From Jatrophihabitans telluris (GTDB taxonomy: Bacteria > Actinomycetota > Actinomycetes > Mycobacteriales > Jatrophihabitantaceae): a DNA stretch of 64,000 nt. Below are positions 51,102 to 59,010 of this stretch, piece after piece; positions within the stretch are counted from its first letter, which is position 1, and every line of letters begins with the position of its first letter. Under the pieces are notes generated by a model. The model was not told the origin of the DNA and did not search any database. It was given only the letters and a program-made list of their open reading frames with translations. A program made the position numbers and the translations under genes. Where the stretch lies: positions 248,001 through 312,000 of the forward strand of contig NZ_CP097332.1 of assembly GCF_023516435.1 (NCBI RefSeq), in the 5' to 3' direction.

Positions 51102-51155
51102 GACAGCGGTGCCTGGGACGGCGACTGAGACGGCGCTGCTTGGACGGCACGGCGG

Positions 51156-52196
51156 TCAGCTCGACTTGCGCCAGTTGACCTTGACGACGTGATCGTTCTC
51201 CTTCACCGGCTCGGACAGCGCCGCTCCGCCGGTGCCTGTCATCGTGATGAGCGATGCGGCGCCGATGTTGTCGACGTGGAGGCTGCCGCCGGCGATGCAC
51301 TCGTCGAAGTAGCACGCCGCGTAGTCGGTGAGGCTGGCCACCGATCCGTTCACCGAAGGGCGCTCGACGATCCATTCGGCGACGTTGCCGGTGAGTGTCG
51401 TCCCGCTGGGCGCTGTGATGTCGAAGCGAGTGCCGACACCGGAGGACTGATTGCTGAAGGTGACCGTCGCGTGCGACGTGGAGTCGGCGCAGATCAGGCA
51501 GTACATCACGTCCCCCGGTGACACGGGCAAATTCCCGATGCGGACCTCGCCGGCGGGGTACCACTCCCACCAGGCGTAGACCTGGGTCGACCTGAAGATC
51601 CAGAGCTTGGTGACCTCCGTTTCGGTTCCGGCCTGCAGCACGTCCGGCGAGCCCCAGCCGTCGATGCCCACCCACTCCGAGGCGTAGTAGGAGCCGTCGT
51701 CGACGGTGTTGGGACTCGGGACGGTCCATTGGCCGCCCACGAAGCGGTAGGGCTTGTCAGCCGGGGAGAAGACCGCGGCGCCGGACCAGTTCGTCGAGGT
51801 CGCGTTGGACACGACGGCCTGCTCGGCGGCGGCGGTCGCCCCAGTGGCTGCCGCGGCGCCCCGGCGCTTCGGTGCCGGTTCCTGCCGCATCGGACCGTGA
51901 CTGATGTGTTCCCGATGCTCGAACTCAGGCGTGATCCAGACCTTGGTCCGGCCCATCGCCCGCTCCCACAGCTCGCGTAGCTGCGGCTCCTTGTTCGCGT
52001 CCGGCCGGCGCGGCAGTCGCTGGGCGGCCAGCTGTCGTGCGGACGCCGTCATCGGATCGAAGGTGTCGGGCAGCGGCCCGAAGCCGCGAACCTGAAAACC
52101 TTTGGCGGTCAGGGTCTGTGGCACCGGAGTCGAGCGCTCGGCGGCGCGCGCCTTCGACGACTGGCGGGTTCGGGCGGGTGTGCGGTTCGCGGCCAT
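51156..52196 (-). CDS. G1-family glutamic endopeptidase (eqolisin-like)
   Basis: 346 residues. The C-terminal ~215 residues show the eqolisin beta-sandwich: STNWSGAAVF opening, the catalytic Gln in VGGQWTVP (Q156), WVGIDGWG, the WWEWYPA strand, and the catalytic Glu in the AEWIVERP segment (about 274-278). The first ~130 residues are basic and disordered, with no signal peptide, unlike fungal and many bacterial relatives that are secreted. It could be a zymogen propeptide or an alternative export route. Upstream gap 172 bp. Confidence 0.85.
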   Translation of the reverse strand: MAANRTPARTRQSSKARAAERSTPVPQTLTAKGFQVRGFGPLPDTFDPMTASARQLAAQRLPRRPDANKEPQLRELWERAMGRTKVWITPEFEHREHISHGPMRQEPAPKRRGAAAATGATAAAEQAVVSNATSTNWSGAAVFSPADKPYRFVGGQWTVPSPNTVDDGSYYASEWVGIDGWGSPDVLQAGTETEVTKLWIFRSTQVYAWWEWYPAGEVRIGNLPVSPGDVMYCLICADSTSHATVTFSNQSSGVGTRFDITAPSGTTLTGNVAEWIVERPSVNGSVASLTDYAACYFDECIAGGSLHVDNIGAASLITMTGTGGAALSEPVKENDHVVKVNWRKSS

Positions 52197-52368
52197 GATT
52201 GCCTCATCCTCGGGTTCAGGGAAGTGCTGCCGTGATCGAGGAGGCCGGGAAAGGCGGGGCGATACCTGTTCGGGCCGACGCGCATGTGAGTCGCATGTGC
52301 TGTTAGCTGGCGGATCTAACCACTGTTACTCTGAAGGCTCGCTGCTGGTTTCCGTCCGGAGTCTGCTC

Positions 52369-53142
52369 ATGAATGCTGTTGCCCTGTTCGTCGCGGTGTT
52401 CCTCGCGTGCACCGTCGAGGCCGTCGAAGCGACGACGATCGTCCTGGCCGCCGGGACGGCGCGCGACTGGCGCTCGGCGCTCAACGGTGTCGTCGCCGGG
52501 CTGGTGGTCCTCGCCGGAGTCGTCCTGGCGCTGGGCCCTGCGGTGTCTCACATTCCGATCGGCGCCCTCCGGCTGTTCGTCGGTGGTCTGCTGCTCGTCT
52601 TCGGGCTGCAATGGCTGCGAAAGGCCATCCTGCGGGCCAGCGGCTACAAGGACCTGCACGACGAGGCCCTCATCTACCAGCGTGAGCTGCAAGCGGCGCA
52701 GGCCGCCCCCCGTGAACACCGCGCCGGCATCGCGGACTGGTACGCGTTCACGCTGTCGTTCAAGGGTGTCGTGCTGGAAGGCCTGGAGGTCGCCTTCATC
52801 GTGTTGACGTTCGGAAGCAATCAGCACAACGTGCCGCTGGCCTCCGTGGCCGCCTTGTCGGCTGTCGTCGTCGTCGCCGGGGCGGGCTTTGCGGCCCGAG
52901 CGCCGCTGGCCCGCGTTCCCGAGAACACCATGAAGTTCGCCGTGGGAACGATGCTGACCGGCTTCGGCACGTTCTGGGGCGCCGAAGGTGCTGGTGCCGG
53001 TTGGCCCGGGTCCGATGCCGCCCTGCTCTGGCTTGTCCCCGCGATTGCGGCTCTCGCCCTCGGCATCGTCGCGGTGCTCCGGCGTACCCGGGCCGCCCAG
53101 GCTGCCGCGCCCCTGACCAACCGAGTGGAGGCCGTTCGATGA
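52369..53142 (+). CDS. COG4280-type membrane protein with two ExxE helices
   Basis: 257 residues from the ATG at 52369 (ggag eight bases upstream). About seven helices. Two related segments, VEAVEATTIVLAAG near residue 15 and LEGLEVAFIVLTFG near 140, carry E-x-x-E motifs reminiscent of the REGLE motif of FTR1/EfeU iron permeases, suggesting a two-fold repeat and a cation path. A charged cytoplasmic helix (about 80-125) joins the halves. It overlaps the downstream 68-residue membrane gene by four bases. Cation transport is inferred; no known substrate. Confidence 0.75.
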   Translation: MNAVALFVAVFLACTVEAVEATTIVLAAGTARDWRSALNGVVAGLVVLAGVVLALGPAVSHIPIGALRLFVGGLLLVFGLQWLRKAILRASGYKDLHDEALIYQRELQAAQAAPREHRAGIADWYAFTLSFKGVVLEGLEVAFIVLTFGSNQHNVPLASVAALSAVVVVAGAGFAARAPLARVPENTMKFAVGTMLTGFGTFWGAEGAGAGWPGSDAALLWLVPAIAALALGIVAVLRRTRAAQAAAPLTNRVEAVR

Positions 53143-53345
53143 AGCGCATTCGCGCGTTCGTATGGTTCTGGTACGACTTCATCATCGGCGACGATTGGCT
53201 CGTCGCCGCCGGGGTGGTGGCTGCGCTGGTGGCGACGTACGCCGTCTCGCGGACCAGCGTGCCGGCGTGGTGGATCGTTCCGGTGGCGGTGGTGATCCTG
53301 CTGCCGCTCAGCCTCTGGCGCGCGAGCAGGCCCCGTTCGGACTAG
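53139..53345 (+). CDS. Small two-helix membrane protein
   Basis: 68 residues (KRIRAFVWFWYDFIIGDDWLVAAGVVAALV then WWIVPVAVVILLPLSLWRA). ATGA overlap with the COG4280-like gene implies a coupled partner subunit or accessory. Similar short proteins are often found beside this family. Function unknown. Confidence 0.8.
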   Translation: MKRIRAFVWFWYDFIIGDDWLVAAGVVAALVATYAVSRTSVPAWWIVPVAVVILLPLSLWRASRPRSD

Positions 53346-53348
53346 CGG

Positions 53349-53924
53349 TCAGTGGCCTTCCGGCTCCTCGGCGTAGACCCGGTTGGCGTAGCGCTCCAGG
53401 GCCTGCTCGCACTCGTGCACGGCCCGCGCGGCGGCGGCCCGTCCGGAAGAGCCGAGGACGTCACGGGCCCGGACTTTGGCCAGCCAATTGACCAGCTTGG
53501 TGTGGTCGACCTCGTTCTCTTCCAGCTCGGCGAAGCTGAAGTGTTGCGCGGCGAATTCCTTGTCGATACCGGCCAGAAAGTCCTGGCACTTGTCGAGGAT
53601 CTCCTCGTACTCGTCATCGCGGGCGGCCTGGAAGGCAGCCGTTGCCTCAGCCTGTCCGGCGAGCATCGTGCTGCGCAGCAACAGCGCGGTTCCGGACATG
53701 TCGAGAATGTCGTGCCGCAGTTTCAACAGAGCCCGCTCGGAGGCCTGGCTGAACGGCAGCGCGGCGGCGGAGTTCTGCAGGTAGATCGCCCCGAGGCCCT
53801 TGAGCCGGCGCCACACTGTCGCCCGCAACCTCGTCGGTTCCGAAGGAATCTTGTATACGAGCACCAGCCACTCCGCCGGTGAGGTTGCGCTCGTGCCGGC
53901 GTCGGCCGCGGTCTCTTGCGTCAC
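53349..53924 (-). CDS. Chromate resistance protein ChrB, N-terminal domain only
   Basis: 191 residues from the GTG at 53924. WLVLVYKIPSEPTRLRATVWRRLKGLGAIYLQNSAAALP opens the ChrB N-terminal domain, followed by a coiled region (EEILDKCQDFLAGIDKEFAAQHFSFAELEENEVDHTKLVNWLAKV). The C-terminal catalytic half of full-length ChrB is absent and no chrA transporter is in the window, so a chromate role is doubtful. It converges on the COG4280 operon with only 3 bp between stops. Confidence 0.85.
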   Translation of the reverse strand: MTQETAADAGTSATSPAEWLVLVYKIPSEPTRLRATVWRRLKGLGAIYLQNSAAALPFSQASERALLKLRHDILDMSGTALLLRSTMLAGQAEATAAFQAARDDEYEEILDKCQDFLAGIDKEFAAQHFSFAELEENEVDHTKLVNWLAKVRARDVLGSSGRAAAARAVHECEQALERYANRVYAEEPEGH

Positions 53925-54098
53925 CGGCTCAGTATGCCTAGGGCGGCATCGGGGCGGACCCCGATGCCGGCCCAGGCATAGTCCAGGGTTGAACCAGGGA
54001 CGATCCCCCATGTGCCGAGCGGCCGTCCCGACGATGCTTGAGCCATCGAAGCCAGTGCGGCATCGGGAGCCACAAGCTCCACATCGAAGGGAAAGAAA

Positions 54099-54359
54099 AT
54101 GGGTTCCATCCACGACCTGTTCCGCCGGCAGGGCCTGACTCGCCAACGCGAGGGCCGCATTCTCGGTGGGGTGTTTGCCGGGCTCGGCCGGCGGATCGGT
54201 CTCGAGCCGTGGCCCGCTCGCCTGCTGTTCATCCTGCTGCTGCTGGTGTTGCCCGGCACGCAGCTGCTGATCTACCCGGTCCTCTGGCTGCTCATGCCAT
54301 TGGACGAGAGCCCGAAGACCATGCCCGCCGGACCGGCGCCCGCGTGGCCCGCGCCGTGA
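54099..54359 (+). CDS. PspC domain protein
   Basis: 86 residues. RQGLTRQREGRILGGVFAGLGRRIGLEPWPARLLFILLLLVLPGTQLLIYPVLWLLMPLDE is a textbook PspC domain with one long or two short helices. Envelope-stress membrane proteins of this type bind or tether regulators. aaggga precedes the ATG. A strong hairpin terminator follows the gene. Confidence 0.92.
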   Translation: MGSIHDLFRRQGLTRQREGRILGGVFAGLGRRIGLEPWPARLLFILLLLVLPGTQLLIYPVLWLLMPLDESPKTMPAGPAPAWPAP

Positions 54360-54364
54360 TCGGT

Positions 54365-54402
54365 GGCAGTCCCCGGAGCCGGAATCGGGTCCGGGGACTG
54401 CC
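54365..54402 (+). terminator. Hairpin terminator after pspC-like gene
   Basis: ggcagtccccgga (54365-54377) and tccggggactgcc (54390-54402): 13-bp perfect stem with a 12-base loop. No poly-T. Confidence 0.8.
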
Positions 54403-54503
54403 CTTCGTGATCGACGCCGGCTCCGTCGGGCCGGCGCGGCAGCTCAGTGCCGTGGCCGGTGTCGTCGGCGCGGCGGGCGAACTGTCCGAGACACATCGCG
54501 GAC

Positions 54504-54917
54504 TCAGCTCCGCTGGGTGACTCGGATGTTGTTGCCGGACGGGTCACGGAAGGCCGAGTCCTTGCCGTAAGGCTGTTGTTCGGGCTTCTGGACGAAGTCG
54601 ACGCCACGGCTGGACAGCTCCTCGTAGTCCTTGTCGAGGTTGTCGCTGGTGAGGAAGACGGTTCCGGCGAAACCCTTCGCCATCAGCTCGTGAACCTGCT
54701 TGTTGGTCTCGGCGTCCATGATCGGCGGTCCCGGGATGGCCATGAGCACGATCGAGAGGTCCGGCTGGTGCGAGGGTCCGACGGCGAGCCAGCGGAAGTT
54801 GCCCATCTCCGGAACGGTGACGTCCTCACGGACCTCCATGCCGACCTTCTTGGTGTAGAACTCGAGCGCGTCGTCCTGGTCATGGACCCAGAGCTGCACG
54901 TAGCTGACGTTGATCAT
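54504..54917 (-). CDS. VOC-superfamily (glyoxalase/dioxygenase-like) protein
   Basis: 137 residues from the ATG at 54917, which has a GGAGG five bases upstream; the ATG at 54929 lacks one. INVSYVQLWVHDQDDALEFYTKKVGMEVREDV and KDSAFRDPSGNNIRVTQ are the two beta-alpha-beta units; the usual metal ligands are His (WVHD) and a C-terminal Glu/Asp. Such actinobacterial proteins are annotated as lactoylglutathione lyase-like but their substrate is unknown. Transcribed just upstream of an AraC regulator gap; no operon. Confidence 0.9.
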   Translation of the reverse strand: MINVSYVQLWVHDQDDALEFYTKKVGMEVREDVTVPEMGNFRWLAVGPSHQPDLSIVLMAIPGPPIMDAETNKQVHELMAKGFAGTVFLTSDNLDKDYEELSSRGVDFVQKPEQQPYGKDSAFRDPSGNNIRVTQRS

Positions 54918-54962
54918 GTCTTCCTCCATTTGGCGCGATGACTTGCGGTAGGAGAAGACTAT

Positions 54963-55394
54963 TCAGCGCCCGATCCCGGCGTCTTCTCGAAACGTGCGGT
55001 TCTGCGGACGGCCGTATGCGCGCAGCACGCAGGCCGGAATGAGCGCCTGGTCGGCCGCCGGCGGAAACGAGGCCCGATACTGGGCCGGCGATTGCTGATG
55101 GATTCGAGTGAAGCTGGTCGTGAACGAGCCCAGGCTCTCCCAGCCGACGGCGAAGCAGATGTCGACGATGCTCATGTCGGTGGCCCGCAGCAGGCTCGCG
55201 GCCCGTTCCAGGCGCCGGGTCAGCATGTAGGCGTGCGGTGATTCCCCGAAAGCGCGGCGGAATTCGCGGCTGAAGTGTGCTTTGGACAGTCCCGCGGCGC
55301 AGGCCATGTCCTCGACCGTCAGGGGCTCGAAGTAGCGGCCGTCGACCAGGTCCTTGGCGCGGACCAGTTGCCGCGCGATCGGAAGCCTGCCCAT
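54963..55394 (-). CDS. AraC-type helix-turn-helix regulator (HTH domain only)
   Basis: 143 residues. Two HTHs: LTVEDMACAAGLSKAHFSREFRRAFGESPHAYM and MSIVDICFAVGWESLGSFTTSFTRIHQQSPAQYR. There is no effector domain, so it resembles MarA/SoxS-type short regulators. The gene runs toward the VOC gene at 54504 (46-bp gap, same strand) and may control it. Confidence 0.9.
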   Translation of the reverse strand: MGRLPIARQLVRAKDLVDGRYFEPLTVEDMACAAGLSKAHFSREFRRAFGESPHAYMLTRRLERAASLLRATDMSIVDICFAVGWESLGSFTTSFTRIHQQSPAQYRASFPPAADQALIPACVLRAYGRPQNRTFREDAGIGR

Positions 55395-55467
55395 GCGCAG
55401 AGTATGCCGAACGCGGCAACCGCCCAGCTACCAACGGTCACGCGTGACGCGCCCGGATCCGGTGAGA

Positions 55468-55932
55468 TCACGCCGGGCTCCGCGGGGCCCGCTCGGCCGC
55501 CTGGGCAATGGCGTCGCGGACGTCGTCGGCGCGGCTGGGCCGTCCCGTCCAGCTGACGAGATTCCTTTGCACGGCCCAGGCCTGCGTGCTCTTCCGGCGA
55601 TTGTTGCTGAACCAGGCGATCACGACGCCGCGGTGGTCGGGGCCGACCCGGGGCCGGACGAGCTCGAGGCGAACGGTGATCGAGCGGAACGGGTTGACCA
55701 CGGTCACCGTAGTGGCGGTCAGGATGATCCGCGGCCGGAACGCCAACAGCCACGGGCCACCGACAGCCGACACCACCGCAGCGACACTGAATGCGAATCC
55801 GGCCACGCCGGCTGCATGCGAGCCGGCCTTGCCCGTTGCGGTGGCGGTAGCGGAGGCGGCTAGGAGCAGCCCGAGGCCGGTGGAGGCGATTCTGGCGCCT
55901 AGACTCGTTCTCCAGACGACCTGATCTGCCAC
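55468..55932 (-). CDS. Membrane PH domain protein
   Basis: 154 residues. Two hydrophobic helices in the first ~60 residues (ASTGLGLLLAASATATAT, AGFAFSVAAVVSAVGGPWLLA) precede a small PH domain (RPRIILTATTVTVVNPFRSITVRLELVRPRVG, VVIAWFSNNRRKSTQAWAVQ). Function unknown, common in actinobacteria. Divergent from the alpha/beta hydrolase. Confidence 0.82.
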   Translation of the reverse strand: MADQVVWRTSLGARIASTGLGLLLAASATATATGKAGSHAAGVAGFAFSVAAVVSAVGGPWLLAFRPRIILTATTVTVVNPFRSITVRLELVRPRVGPDHRGVVIAWFSNNRRKSTQAWAVQRNLVSWTGRPSRADDVRDAIAQAAERAPRSPA

Positions 55933-55981
55933 GTCGACCAGTCTGCGTGAAGATCATCAAGAATCCGGGAGTGAGTGTCAT

Positions 55982-56848
55982 ATGACCCGGCATGTCGCTC
56001 GCGCTGGTCGTTTGGATCCCTACGGACTGTCCGAGGGCTGGGACGACGTGGCGGGCCGTCCGGTCCGGACCCTCAGCTCGGGGTCGTCCGGCGACCAGCC
56101 TGAGGTCGTCTTCCTGCCGGGACTCGGGGCGCCGGGTTACCTCGCCCCCTGGGCCCACCAGACCGCGCGCTGGACCCGGGCGACCATCGTCGACCTGCCC
56201 GGCTGGCGGGGCGGGCGTGCCCGGTCCTGCCCGCCGACTCTGGACGGCGTCGCCGGGGCGCTGGCCGGATGGCTGAGCGCCACCGAGCGCCGCGGCGTGA
56301 TCCTCATCGGCCACTCGACCGGGGCGCAGGCCGCGCTGAGAGCGGCCTTGCTCGCCCCGGAACGGTTGGCCGGTCTGGTCCTGGCCGGGCCCACTTTCGA
56401 CCCGGACTGTCGCCGCGTCGGTGCGTTGCTGCGGCGCACGGCCGCCACCCTGATCCACGAGATGCCGAGCGAGGCGCTGGCGGTGACGCCGTCCTACGTC
56501 CGCAGCGGAATCGTGGGTTTGCTGCGGTTCCTGCGCGACGGGCTGGGCGATCGGCCTGAGGACGCCGTTGGATCGGTGCCGGTGCCCCTGTTCGTGATGA
56601 CCGGTCAACGGGACGGTTTCGCTCCGCCGCAGTGGGCCCAACTGCTGGCCCGCCGGGCGAGCTCCGACGTGCGGATCCTGCCTGGCGCGCACAACTTCTG
56701 TTTCCCGCATCCGGACCTGGCCGACGCGGCCGTGCGGGAATTCCTCACGCGGCGCCCTGCTCAGGATGTTTCGGTGGCGCCTGCCGGGGCGGAGGTCCTG
56801 CCGACGTTGCCCCCGAATCCGAACTCGTTGCCGTCCGGGTCCCGGTAG
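55982..56848 (+). CDS. Alpha/beta hydrolase
   Basis: 288 residues. Oxyanion-hole segment LGAPGYLAPW, nucleophile elbow GHSTGAQ (Ser about 115), acid in TGQRDGFAPP and His in PGAHNFCFPHPDLAD. Likely an esterase or lyase of unknown substrate. Its last ~29 codons overlap the convergent VOC gene by 88 bp, with both reading frames conserved in motif content (see the DGNEFGFGGN end of the other gene). Confidence 0.88.
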   Translation: MTRHVARAGRLDPYGLSEGWDDVAGRPVRTLSSGSSGDQPEVVFLPGLGAPGYLAPWAHQTARWTRATIVDLPGWRGGRARSCPPTLDGVAGALAGWLSATERRGVILIGHSTGAQAALRAALLAPERLAGLVLAGPTFDPDCRRVGALLRRTAATLIHEMPSEALAVTPSYVRSGIVGLLRFLRDGLGDRPEDAVGSVPVPLFVMTGQRDGFAPPQWAQLLARRASSDVRILPGAHNFCFPHPDLADAAVREFLTRRPAQDVSVAPAGAEVLPTLPPNPNSLPSGSR

Positions 56849-57138
56849 GTCACCTTGCGCACGCCGTTTGAGTAGTCCTGCTGGTCCGCGGCCTCCAGAC
56901 CCCGGCCGGAGATTGCCGTGGTCCAACCGGTGAGATCGGTGACGAACAGCGTGTGCATCGCGTGGCCGGCATCTCCGGGCCGCGTTTCGATGTAGACGTA
57001 GCGGTGTTCGGCGATCTCCCAGACCGCCTCGCGGTCATTGGGGAAAAAGCTCGGCGCTGCCCCGAACAGGAGCTCGTACCAGGCCATCGCGCGCGGGTAG
57101 TCGCTGACGGCGATGCCGGCGAAGAGGTCGACAGACAT
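56761..57138 (-). CDS. VOC-superfamily protein
   Basis: 125 residues (ATG 57138; ATG 57141 equally possible). SVDLFAGIAVSDYPRAMAWYELLFG opens the fold and VRKVTYRDPDGNEFGFGG closes it, with the terminal Glu as likely metal ligand. The C-terminal ~25 codons overlap the alpha/beta hydrolase. Substrate unknown. Confidence 0.85.
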   Translation of the reverse strand: MSVDLFAGIAVSDYPRAMAWYELLFGAAPSFFPNDREAVWEIAEHRYVYIETRPGDAGHAMHTLFVTDLTGWTTAISGRGLEAADQQDYSNGVRKVTYRDPDGNEFGFGGNVGRTSAPAGATETS

Positions 57139-57201
57139 CACTAGACGGTATCGTCCAGCGCGGGCAAATGGGCGGGTGGAAGACCCCGGGCCGTGCCCTG
57201 C

Positions 57202-57792
57202 TCAGAGGTCGCGGATACCCATCAGCGAACGGACCCCGAGGTCGCGTCTGAGCCGGCTGTCCTGTAGCGCGTCGACGATGACCGCCGCTCCGCACCACAC
57301 CGCTTGCGCCGCGCCGACGATGGCCCTGACCGCCTGCGCCTGCCCTCCGGTGTCGATCCAGTCATCGACGAAGAGCACGCGCTGGCCGGCGAGCAGGTGG
57401 TCCCGGCGAGCCCCGAGAAGCAGCGTGCGGTCCTGATAGTCAGGGGGAGTGAAGGCAGTCAGCCACCGGTCGCTGTCTGCGGACCGAGCGGGGTCCTTGC
57501 GAACTTCGACCAGCCCCAACCCGAGATGGCCGGCGACCAGCGCGCCGAGCAGGGAGCCGCGAGACTCCGGCCCCAGCACCACGGTCGGCGCGGAATGAGG
57601 ATGCAACGAGGCGAGCGCTGGTCCGAGACGGGCCAGGATGCTGCCGTCGGCCCACCATCCGGTCGGGTCGGCGAGATATCGTCCGTCGGTTCTGTCTCCA
57701 CGCCACCGGAAGGCACCGCGGAGATCGTTTGCAAGCCGGGCAGCGTGATCTGGTTGCGGCCGCGGTCCCCTTCCTTGTCCGGTCACGTCCAC
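57202..57792 (-). CDS. Phosphoribosyltransferase-fold protein (APRT-like)
   Basis: 196 residues from GTG 57792. The PRPP loop is RVLFVDDWIDTGGQAQAV; VVLGPESRGSLLGALVAGHLGLGLVEVRKDP is the APRT-type flexible region. The N-terminal 45 residues (basic) are atypical. Could be an adenine or orotate salvage enzyme or a regulator with this fold; it lies alone, divergent from the second hydrolase. Moderately confident in the fold, not in the substrate. Confidence 0.82.
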   Translation of the reverse strand: MDVTGQGRGPRPQPDHAARLANDLRGAFRWRGDRTDGRYLADPTGWWADGSILARLGPALASLHPHSAPTVVLGPESRGSLLGALVAGHLGLGLVEVRKDPARSADSDRWLTAFTPPDYQDRTLLLGARRDHLLAGQRVLFVDDWIDTGGQAQAVRAIVGAAQAVWCGAAVIVDALQDSRLRRDLGVRSLMGIRDL

Positions 57793-57950
57793 ACCCTTTC
57801 ATCCGCGCGAGCAATGGGTCATCTGGACATGGCATTCTCTGCCGCGGACCTGCCTGGGGCACGTGTCTCGCTGCCTGACCCCCGTGCTGGGTCGCAACGC
57901 CTGACCGCCTGCGCCTGCCCGGGTGCCGTCGGTCCTTCTCGGGCAGACTG

Positions 57951-59003
57951 GTGCATGTGGTGGAAACCGAGGGTCTGAAGAGCGCTCGGACGCAACCGTC
58001 CACGGCCCGCTCCGCCCGCCCGGTCCGTCGGGTGCGGGCCAACCGATTCGTCAGCGGCGCGGTCCGGTGGCTGCGGCGGCTGCTCATCACCGGACTCGTT
58101 CTGCTGGCCGTACTCACTGTGGCTGCTGTGGTCTACAACCGAGCCAGCGACGACAGCCTTTCCGTACCGCCCCTCGACGCTCACGGCCACTACGTGAGGA
58201 CCGGCACCCTGACCACCCACTACGAGCAGTGGGGGACGGCCGGATCGCCGATCGTTCTCGTGCACGGATTCCTGGAGTCGGGCTCGACGTGGGCGGCGAC
58301 GGCAGCGCTACTGGGCCGCGGTCATCGCGTTTACGCCCTCGATATAAGGGGTTATGGCTACACCGAGCGGGTCGGGCCGTACACGCTGGACTCCGACACC
58401 GCCCAGCTGGTGGCGTTCCTGGCCGCGCTGCACCTCGATGCCCGCGACAACGCCCGTCCCATGCTGGTCGGACACTCCAGCGGCGCGGCCATCGTCGGCA
58501 ACCTCGCCCGGCTGCATCCCGCGCTCGCCTCCCAGGTGGTCTTCATGGATGGCGACGGAACGCCGTATGGGGTGGGTCCCGCTTGGGTGCACCGCCTCAT
58601 CGTGGATCCGTACGCCACCGCGGCGATCCGGCTGGTGACCCGCAGCTCGGGCATCGCGGCGCGCGCCTACCGCGGGACCTGCGGCCCCGGCTGCCCTCCG
58701 TTCGACGCCGAACAGTGGCTTCGACCGTTTCGGGTACCCCATGCGGTGAAGGGGTTGAAGGCCATTCTCAGCCGGCAGTTGATCGGCCTCACCTATCAGC
58801 AGGAGGCGGCGATCACGGTGCCGGCCGCGGTCATGTACGGCACTGCCGACAGCGAAATGACCTCGGCCCAGGCTGCTCAGACCGCGACGCGTCTGCACAC
58901 CAAGAGGATCGTCGCCCTGGTCGGCGCGCACCACCTGGGCATGATCTCCGATCCGGCGCTGGTCGCGGCGCGCCTCAGCGACCTGGCCGCCAACGTCGGC
59001 TGA
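57951..59003 (+). CDS. Membrane-anchored alpha/beta hydrolase
   Basis: 350 residues from GTG 57951. A basic N-terminus and a membrane helix (about 45-65: LLITGLVLLAVLTVAAVVYN) anchor an extracytoplasmic hydrolase domain. VLVHGFLESGSTW forms the oxyanion hole, Ser lies in VGHSSGAAIV, the acid in YGTADSEMT and His in GAHHLGMIS. Two Cys (CGPGC) could pair. Likely hydrolyses a lipid ester outside the membrane. Converges on the glycan operon with 7 bp between stops. Confidence 0.88.
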   Translation: MHVVETEGLKSARTQPSTARSARPVRRVRANRFVSGAVRWLRRLLITGLVLLAVLTVAAVVYNRASDDSLSVPPLDAHGHYVRTGTLTTHYEQWGTAGSPIVLVHGFLESGSTWAATAALLGRGHRVYALDIRGYGYTERVGPYTLDSDTAQLVAFLAALHLDARDNARPMLVGHSSGAAIVGNLARLHPALASQVVFMDGDGTPYGVGPAWVHRLIVDPYATAAIRLVTRSSGIAARAYRGTCGPGCPPFDAEQWLRPFRVPHAVKGLKAILSRQLIGLTYQQEAAITVPAAVMYGTADSEMTSAQAAQTATRLHTKRIVALVGAHHLGMISDPALVAARLSDLAANVG

Positions 59004-59010
59004 TACCGGA

